In this document: positions 6,438 through 10,937 of the stretch, piece by piece
Numbering within the stretch: position 1 is the first letter of the stretch
Layout of the letters: each line of letters starts with the position of its first letter
NCBI GenBank assembly: GCA_012727545.1
Contig: JAAYHA010000134.1
Coordinates: forward strand, 1 to 10,937
Reading direction: 5' to 3'
DNA: 10,937 nucleotides
From: Synergistaceae bacterium
Lineage (GTDB): Bacteria; Synergistota; Synergistia; Synergistales; Synergistaceae
Made by a program: the position numbers and the translations under genes
The notes under the pieces: generated by a model
Seen by the model: the letters and a program-made list of their open reading frames with translations, nothing else
Databases searched by the model: none
Told to the model about the DNA's origin: nothing

Positions 6438-7694
6438 ATGGGCAAGACATTTGCCGAAAAGGCACTTGGCAGAGCGGCGGGCTATGATGTCGTAGCCAAC
6501 CAGGTCGTAACAGTCGAGCCTGACTGGTGCATGAGCCACGACAACGGGGCTCCGATCGCAAGAACATTCAAGAAAATTGGCGTTAAAAACGTATGGAAGC
6601 CAGAGCGCATAGTATTCATCCTTGACCACGCGGTCCCGGCACCCTCCAGCGATCACGCGGTGAACCACAAGGAAGTCCGTGAGTTCTCGGCAGAACAGGG
6701 CATCAAGCATTTCTACGATGTCACCAGCGACGGCGGAGTCTGCCACCAGAAGATGTGCGAGGAAGGTTTTGCCCTCCCCGGACTTATCATGGTGGGAAGC
6801 GACAGCCATACCTGTACATACGGAGCATACGGTGCATTCTCGACCGGTATAGGTCGTTCCGAGATGGCAGCAGCATGGGCGACAGGCAAGATATGGTTCA
6901 AAGTTCCCGAAAGCATGAAAGTAGTAGTAACAGGCAAATTTAATCCCGGCGTATCCGCAAAGGACTTTATCCTTAAGTTCATCGGAGACGTAAAAGCTGA
7001 CGGAGCTGACTACATGAGCGTGGAGTTCCACGGCGACGGGATCGATAACATGAGTATCGCCGAGAGGATGACCCTCTGCAACATGGGCATTGAGTTCGGA
7101 GCAAAGAACGCAGTTTGCAGACCCGACCAGAAAGTCCTCGACGCAATAAAGGACAACGCTAAGTGTGATCGCTGGGAGCCCCTTTGGGCAGACGAAGACG
7201 CGGTATACGCGGCTGAGTACCACTATGACCTCGGCGACATAGAACCCGGCGTGGCAAAACCGCATAAAGTCGACAACTACGCCCCGATCGGCGAAGTCAA
7301 GGGCACAAAGATCCATGAGGCATTCCTTGGAAGCTGCACGAACGGACGCATCGAAGACCTGCGTGCCGCGGCTGCCATCCTCAAGGGCAAGAAAGTCGCA
7401 GTCCGTACAATAGTCATCCCAGCCTCCTGGATAGTCTACCGCCAGGCAATGAGAGAGGGACTCTTGGACGTTTTCCTTGATTCCGGATGCGTTATCTGCA
7501 ACCCGGGATGCGGACCCTGCATGGGCAACCACGAAGGCATCCTTGCACCGGAAGAGGCTGCTATCAGCACAGCAAACCGTAACTTTAAGGGCCGCATGGG
7601 CGACAAGGACAGCTTTATCTACCTTGCAAGCCCGATGATGGTCGCAGCATCCGCCCTCAAGGGCGAGATCTCCGATCCGAGGGAGGCGCTTTAA
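6438..7694 (+). CDS. Aconitase/3-isopropylmalate dehydratase-family large subunit 2 (canonical active site)
   Basis: A 418-aa LeuC-type subunit with all standard residues: H34-D35, D63-H64, H103-Q104, D122-S123-H124, cluster cysteines C300 (GSCTNGR), C358 and C361 (NPGCGPC), and both arginines of NRNFKGR (R381, R386). It is a paralogue of large subunit 1; both start MGKT and align nearly end to end, suggesting an old duplication. It likely catalyses a citrate/isocitrate-type or related isomerisation. In view of the neighbouring IDH-like gene and citrate lyase, aconitase activity is a reasonable guess, but isopropylmalate, homoaconitate or citramalate/mesaconate activity cannot be excluded. 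The ribosome site is modest: GGGAG (6421-6425) is 12 nt from the ATG. The small subunit starts 1 nt after its stop. Confidence 0.92.
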   Translation: MGKTFAEKALGRAAGYDVVANQVVTVEPDWCMSHDNGAPIARTFKKIGVKNVWKPERIVFILDHAVPAPSSDHAVNHKEVREFSAEQGIKHFYDVTSDGGVCHQKMCEEGFALPGLIMVGSDSHTCTYGAYGAFSTGIGRSEMAAAWATGKIWFKVPESMKVVVTGKFNPGVSAKDFILKFIGDVKADGADYMSVEFHGDGIDNMSIAERMTLCNMGIEFGAKNAVCRPDQKVLDAIKDNAKCDRWEPLWADEDAVYAAEYHYDLGDIEPGVAKPHKVDNYAPIGEVKGTKIHEAFLGSCTNGRIEDLRAAAAILKGKKVAVRTIVIPASWIVYRQAMREGLLDVFLDSGCVICNPGCGPCMGNHEGILAPEEAAISTANRNFKGRMGDKDSFIYLASPMMVAASALKGEISDPREAL

Positions 7695-7695
7695 C

Positions 7696-8190
7696 ATGTC
7701 TGTCAAAGGTAAAGTTTGGAAATACGGCGATGACGTAAACACGGACGTCATTTTCCCCGGCAAGTACACGTATACCATTAAGGAACGCGCTGACATGGCG
7801 AAGGTCGCTCTTGAAGACCTCGACATGGAGTTCAACAAGAACGCAAAGCCGGGCGACATCATCGTCGGCGGCAAAAACTGGGGATGTGGCTCAAGCCGTG
7901 AACAGGCCGTATCATGCATTAAAGAGCGCGGTATAGCAGTCATCATTGCGAAGAGCTTCGCCCGCATTTACTACCGCAACTGCTTCAACGAAGGTCTTCC
8001 AATAATCGTATGCCCCGAGGCAGTCGATGCCATCAGCATGGGTGACGAGATAGAGGTCGACTTCGAAAGCGGAGTGATCAAGGCAAACGGCAAAGAGTTC
8101 AAATTCCCGGCATATCCTGAATTTGTGCAGGGGCTGATAAAGGACGGCGGACTCATCCCACACGTCAAGAAGTCGCTGGGGCTCGCTTAA
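7696..8190 (+). CDS. Aconitase/3-isopropylmalate dehydratase-family small subunit 2
   Basis: A 164-aa LeuD-type subunit. Features are DDVNTDVIFPGKY (12-24), GCGSSREQAV (63-72) and SFARIYYRNCFNEG (87-100). The specificity loop after PGK is YTYT (24-27), differing from both the YLAE of the first pair and the YLRT of homoaconitases. This implies that the two pairs do not do the same job. GGGAGG (7681-7686), inside the end of the large-subunit gene, serves its ATG, so translation of the two subunits is coupled. It is followed by a 129-nt gap before the dehydrogenase. Confidence 0.9.
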   Translation: MSVKGKVWKYGDDVNTDVIFPGKYTYTIKERADMAKVALEDLDMEFNKNAKPGDIIVGGKNWGCGSSREQAVSCIKERGIAVIIAKSFARIYYRNCFNEGLPIIVCPEAVDAISMGDEIEVDFESGVIKANGKEFKFPAYPEFVQGLIKDGGLIPHVKKSLGLA

Positions 8191-8224
8191 GATTTAACGA
8201 TATTTTGTTATTGCAGGTTTTAGG

Positions 8225-8281
8225 CTGTCCGGTCCGGATCAGAGGCAGCATCTCGATTTAATGCCGGGATGGACCGGATGG
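8225..8281 (+). promoter_or_regulatory. Leader hairpin upstream of the dehydrogenase gene
   Basis: TCCGGTCC (8228-8235) pairs perfectly with GGACCGGA (8271-8278). Three further pairs (two wobbles and C8225-G8281) extend the stem. A small inner stem (GGCA 8244-8247 with TGCC 8262-8265) can form in the loop. No U-run follows. The hairpin ends about 25 nt before the strong GAGGAGG site (8306-8312). It may tune mRNA stability or transcription of the dehydrogenase. No known riboswitch was recognised. Confidence 0.45.
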
Positions 8282-8319
8282 TTATCAAATAAAAAGTAAA
8301 AATTAGAGGAGGAAACAAT

Positions 8320-9585
8320 ATGTCAGGCAATGTTCTCAAAGTTAAGGAACAGAAGGATCGCTACAATGTATGTTACATGGCCGGAGATGACTCTGGTTTC
8401 GACATGATGGAGGGCGCACTTCTGGTCCTCGAATCCCTCAATCTGCCCATCGACTGGGTCCGTGCTGACCTTGGCTGGTGCATGTGGGAAAAATCAAACA
8501 AGAAATTCGGCGAAGGTGATCCCCGCTGCAACACAGTCCCGCCCGAAACAATCAAATCGATCCGCGAGACAGACGCAACACTCATGGCAGCGATCACATC
8601 AAAGGCCGGAGTAAAGGGATTCAAATCAGCCATCCTCCAGATGCGTCAGCTTTTCGACCTCTACATCAACATTCGCCCCGCCAAGAAACTCCCCGGGATC
8701 GGAACTCCTCTTGCAAAGGATCCCAAAATTGACATAGTAATGTTCCGTGAAAACACAGAAGACCTCTATGCAGCAGTAGAGTTCTACCCGCTTCCTGAAG
8801 CGATGTTCGACCTCCATAAAGGAATGGAGAGATTCAAGGGCCGCGAAGTAGCAGTATCATGGCGTGTATTCTCTAAGGACGGCTGCGAGCGTATTATCCG
8901 TGCTGCATTCGAATATGCCAAGGCGACTGGCCGCAAGACGGTACATTGCTGCAACAAGGCAAACGTCATCCGTGAAACTGACGGAATGATGAAGAGAATA
9001 TTCCTTGAGATAGCAAAAGAATACGAGCAGTACGGCATCAAGGGTACCGAAGAAAACGCTGATGCTACAGCAATGTGGTTCATCAAAAGCCCGCAGGATT
9101 ACAGCGTTGTTGTTGCCAGCAACGTCTTTGGAGATATCCTTTCTGACGAAGCTTCGCAGCTTACCGGCGGTCTGGGCTTTGCACCGAGCGGAAACATAGG
9201 CAAAGATGCAGCTCTCTTTGAACCCAGCAGCGGTTCAGTTCCTAAGTATGCACACCAGTACAGGGTAAACCCGAGCGCAATGATACTGACTGCGAAGATG
9301 ATGCTTGAATACCTTGGCCTTGATGAGTCTGCAGCAAAGATCGAGAAGGCTCTCGGTGAAGTTCTCGTTGAAGACAAGCCCGGAACGCTTACATATGACA
9401 TCCTCCGTGACTTCCGCGGCGATCCTGACTGGGAAAAGAACGCAGCCAGCACCATCGACATGGCGGCAGCAATCGCCGGCAAGATCGACCCTGAATTCAA
9501 GGGTGCGAAGCTTGAAGCGGCGAAAGCCAAAGTCAACAAGATGTGCGCATGGGATGAAGCAAGCCTCGTAGGGTTCAACGACTAA
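8320..9585 (+). CDS. Isocitrate/isopropylmalate-family dehydrogenase, NADP-type signature (probable isocitrate dehydrogenase)
   Basis: A 421-aa protein of the decarboxylating hydroxyacid dehydrogenase family. Isocitrate-site residues of E. coli IDH are present at S103, R109, R119, R143 (FRENTEDLY), Y150, K213 (CNKANVI), D272 and D276. The coenzyme determinants K309-Y310, V316, Y359 and R363 match the NADP-specific set (E. coli K344, Y345, V351, Y391, R395). Odd points are Ile105 where IDHs have the catalytic-site Asn115, Ser304 in place of the adenine-contacting His339, and GDDSGFD (22-28) in place of the N-terminal GDGIG motif. The likely reaction is isocitrate to or from 2-oxoglutarate plus CO2 with NADP(H). 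A related 2-hydroxy-acid substrate is possible given Ile105. GAGGAGG precedes the ATG. Confidence 0.88.
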   Translation: MSGNVLKVKEQKDRYNVCYMAGDDSGFDMMEGALLVLESLNLPIDWVRADLGWCMWEKSNKKFGEGDPRCNTVPPETIKSIRETDATLMAAITSKAGVKGFKSAILQMRQLFDLYINIRPAKKLPGIGTPLAKDPKIDIVMFRENTEDLYAAVEFYPLPEAMFDLHKGMERFKGREVAVSWRVFSKDGCERIIRAAFEYAKATGRKTVHCCNKANVIRETDGMMKRIFLEIAKEYEQYGIKGTEENADATAMWFIKSPQDYSVVVASNVFGDILSDEASQLTGGLGFAPSGNIGKDAALFEPSSGSVPKYAHQYRVNPSAMILTAKMMLEYLGLDESAAKIEKALGEVLVEDKPGTLTYDILRDFRGDPDWEKNAASTIDMAAAIAGKIDPEFKGAKLEAAKAKVNKMCAWDEASLVGFND

Positions 9586-9623
9586 GCCCTAAATTAAATA
9601 TCAGCTTTGCAGTTTCAATTAAG

Positions 9624-9637
9624 CGGCAAAACTGAAA
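9624..9637 (+). repeat. 14-nt direct repeat, copy 2
   Basis: This is identical to the element at 2984-2997 (CGGCAAAACTGAAA). Here AAACTG (9629-9634) can also pair with CAGTTT (9610-9615) to form a 6-bp stem. It lies in the 153-nt gap between the dehydrogenase gene and citD. Confidence 0.4.
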
Positions 9638-9657
9638 GATCAAAAAACTAAACAAAT

Positions 9658-9707
9658 AAACGGTCTGCCTTCCCAGCTCTCAGTTGAGACGGGCAGGCAG
9701 ACCGTTT
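9658..9707. terminator. Long hairpin, probable terminator/attenuator between dehydrogenase and citD
   Basis: The arms 9658-9670 and 9695-9707 form a perfect 13-bp stem (AAACGGTCTGCCT / AGGCAGACCGTTT). Additional pairing in the loop is TCTC/GAGA around AGTT and CCC/GGG. The A's at the left and T's at the right make it symmetrical; the downstream U-tract is short and interrupted (TTTCTCC). It lies only about 30 nt before the citD start, so it could end the dehydrogenase transcript or limit read-through into citDEF. I see no clear separate promoter for citD. Confidence 0.6.
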
Positions 9708-9738
9708 CTCCATGAGATGAACAGGGAGGTAAAATACC

Positions 9739-10008
9739 ATGAACACAGCTCAGGCCGGAACACTGGAATCAATGGACTGCCTTGTTACGGTATCAGAAGC
9801 ACCCCAGGGCACCGGTGTGAAAATTCAGATAGCCGGAAGCAGCGCTGCAAGGTTTAAATCGGCAATGGAAAAGAAGACGGCTGAAGTGATCGCTTCGATG
9901 GATGTAAAAGATATTGAAATTTCCATCCAGGACAACGGAGCACTGGATATCGTTCTTGGAGCAAGAGTCGAAGCAGCCGTTAAAAGGCTTATGGGAGGTG
10001 AGAGATAA
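9739..10008 (+). CDS. citD: Citrate (or citramalate) lyase gamma subunit, acyl carrier protein
   Basis: An 89-aa CitD homologue. The N-terminal AGTLESMDC motif (6-14) carries Ser11, which corresponds to the serine that receives the 2'-(5''-phosphoribosyl)-3'-dephospho-CoA prosthetic group. The conserved C-terminal GALDIVLGARVEAA segment is present. As the carrier it moves acetyl- and citryl-thioesters between the alpha and beta subunits. The length is typical, slightly short at the C-terminus. GGGAGGT (9724-9730) precedes the ATG. Its stop overlaps the citE start by 1 nt. The modification enzymes (CitC, CitG, CitX) are not in this window. Citramalate lyase uses a homologous subunit, so the substrate is not fixed by this gene. 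Confidence 0.93.
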   Translation: MNTAQAGTLESMDCLVTVSEAPQGTGVKIQIAGSSAARFKSAMEKKTAEVIASMDVKDIEISIQDNGALDIVLGARVEAAVKRLMGGER

Positions 10009-10877
10009 TGCGCCGGACAATGCTCTATCTTCCCGGAAACAACCCAAATATGCTTACTCGCGGATATCTCTTTGGTTCCGACGGTCTTGTTCTAGACCTC
10101 GAAGATGCGGTTGCAATGGCCGAAAAGGACACTGCACGGATACTTGTCCGGCATTTCCTGAAACAGGGCGAGTTCGGCAGCTGTGAAGTAACAGTCCGCA
10201 TAAACGGAGTCGATACGGAATATTGGAAAGATGACCTTGCAGCAGTAGTTCCTTTCCCGGCACTCCAGGGAATAAGAGCTCCAAAGGTCGATGATGCAGC
10301 AACAGTTAAGATAATAGACGAAGAGCTCTCAATAATAGAAGACAAAAACGGGATCCCTGTAGGACGGACCAAGATATTCTGTCTTCTTGAGACAGCAAAG
10401 GGGATCTGGAATGCATTTGACATAGCCTCAGCATCTCCCCGCGTAGCAGCTATAATCCCAGGCGGAGAAGACCTTACGGCAGACCTCAAGACGAGCCGTT
10501 CAAAAGAAGGCACGGAGCTTGATTGGGCTCGCCGCATGCTTGTATTTGCGGCCAGAGCGGCAGGGGTCGACCCGATCGACACCGTATTCCCGAGAGTTAC
10601 CGATGACGCAGGACTCCGCAAGGAGACGGAATTCATAAAACAGCTTGGTTTTGAAGGCAAAAGCGTCATCCATCCAAACCAGATACCGATCATACATGAT
10701 GTTTTCAACCCGACAGAACAGGAAATAGAGAAGGCCCTTAAGATAGTCGCAGCGGCGAAAGAAGCCGCGGAACGCGGACAGGGTGCGGTATCTGTCGACG
10801 GAAGAATGGTCGATATCCCGGTCGTTAAGAGAGCGGAATATACGCTCCTCAAGGCCGGACTTTTGGAGGTGAAGTAA
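10008..10877 (+). CDS. citE: Citrate (or citramalate) lyase beta subunit
   Basis: A 289-aa CitE-type TIM-barrel lyase. The family motifs are MLYLPGNNPNM (5-15), VLDLEDAVAMAEKD (28-41), VRING (63-67), E128 (LLETAKG) and GGEDLTADL (152-160) with D155. E128 and D155 correspond to the Mg2+ ligands. GTELDWAR, GFEGKSVIHPNQI and the C-terminal DGRMVD segment are also typical. It cleaves the acyl-ACP thioester: citryl-ACP to acetyl-ACP plus oxaloacetate, or citramalyl-ACP to acetyl-ACP plus pyruvate. Translation is coupled to citD (ATG overlaps the TAA by 1 nt), with GGAGGTGA (9994-10001) inside citD as its ribosome site. The sequence looks full length and intact. Confidence 0.93.
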   Translation: MRRTMLYLPGNNPNMLTRGYLFGSDGLVLDLEDAVAMAEKDTARILVRHFLKQGEFGSCEVTVRINGVDTEYWKDDLAAVVPFPALQGIRAPKVDDAATVKIIDEELSIIEDKNGIPVGRTKIFCLLETAKGIWNAFDIASASPRVAAIIPGGEDLTADLKTSRSKEGTELDWARRMLVFAARAAGVDPIDTVFPRVTDDAGLRKETEFIKQLGFEGKSVIHPNQIPIIHDVFNPTEQEIEKALKIVAAAKEAAERGQGAVSVDGRMVDIPVVKRAEYTLLKAGLLEVK

Positions 10878-10878
10878 G

Positions 10879-10937
10879 ATGGCAAAGAACGCACTAGGCC
10901 GTGAGATACCCGAATTCATAGAAGGATACGGCAAAAC
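10879..10937 (+). CDS. citF: Citrate (or citramalate) lyase alpha subunit, 5' end only
   Basis: An ATG 1 nt after the citE stop opens a frame that runs off the window: MAKNALGREIPEFIEGYGK. The ribosome site GGAGGTGA (10865-10872) lies at optimal spacing inside the end of citE. The GREIPE..EGYG pattern resembles the N-terminus of CitF, the acyl-ACP:citrate CoA-transferase-type alpha subunit, and the D-E-F order is the usual one. Only 19 residues are visible, so the call rests mostly on context. Confidence 0.8.
   Translation, partial: MAKNALGREIPEFIEGYGK

Noticed and set aside
6414..7967. 517-codon open frame on the minus strand
   Set aside because: It lies wholly antisense to the conserved dehydratase genes of pair 2. 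Its translation is Cys/Val/His-rich with no recognisable domain. It is a by-product of the biased codon use of the real genes.
4486..8190. leuC/leuD leucine-biosynthesis assignment for the dehydratase pairs
   Set aside because: No leuA or leuB partner is present; the dehydrogenase has an isocitrate-type signature and citDEF follows. The context is catabolic, so no leu symbols were given.
8191..8319. Riboswitch upstream of the dehydrogenase gene
   Set aside because: There is a clear hairpin but no known riboswitch core and no sequestration of the ribosome binding site could be seen.
10025..10894. 289-codon open frame on the minus strand
   Set aside because: It is antisense to citE, Ser/Arg-rich and without motifs; citE is clearly the real gene.

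Overview
The window reads like a bacterial chromosome segment from a strictly anaerobic, amino-acid- or organic-acid-fermenting organism. The cluster of aconitase-family genes, an isocitrate/isopropylmalate-family dehydrogenase and citrate lyase, and the general look of the proteins, remind me of Synergistota or Clostridia. No rRNA or marker gene is present, so the lineage is a guess. I see no mobile elements, CRISPR arrays, tRNAs or rRNAs.

Left region (1-2735). This part holds the 3' end of a PlsC-like acyltransferase and an overlapping small DUF454 (YbaN-type) membrane protein, both on +. Convergent to them on - are a radical SAM protein with an N-terminal B12-binding-like region and a type IV prepilin-like protein. 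These are unrelated housekeeping or orphan genes. A 387-base non-coding interval (2736-3122) follows. It carries a good promoter for the prepilin on -, one or two candidate promoters for the rightward genes on +, and several short palindromes of the TGG..CCA kind used by GntR/FadR regulators.

Right region (3123-end, all on +). A FadR-subfamily GntR regulator leads a long catabolic cluster: HD-domain protein; aconitase/isopropylmalate-dehydratase large and small subunits (pair 1); a second large/small pair (pair 2); an IDH-like dehydrogenase with an NADP-type signature; and citrate lyase gamma (citD), beta (citE) and the first codons of alpha (citF). Within modules the genes are tightly packed (1-nt overlap, or 1-31-nt gaps). 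Four larger gaps (GntR/HD, pair 1/pair 2, pair 2/dehydrogenase, dehydrogenase/citD) each contain or overlap a long RNA hairpin.

How the genes could work together (inference). NADP-IDH, an aconitase and citrate lyase together connect 2-oxoglutarate with acetate plus oxaloacetate through isocitrate and citrate. Run reductively from glutamate-derived 2-oxoglutarate, this would be a B12-independent way to ferment glutamate, parallel to the methylaspartate-citramalate pathway. In the alternative reading, citDEF is citramalate lyase and one dehydratase pair is a mesaconase-type enzyme. The main oddity is that dehydratase large subunit 1 keeps the iron-sulfur cysteines but has changed several active-site residues that large subunit 2 retains. 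The dehydrogenase likewise keeps most isocitrate- and NADP-binding residues but has replaced one conserved substrate-site Asn and the canonical N-terminal GDGIG loop. One or both may act on a non-standard substrate.
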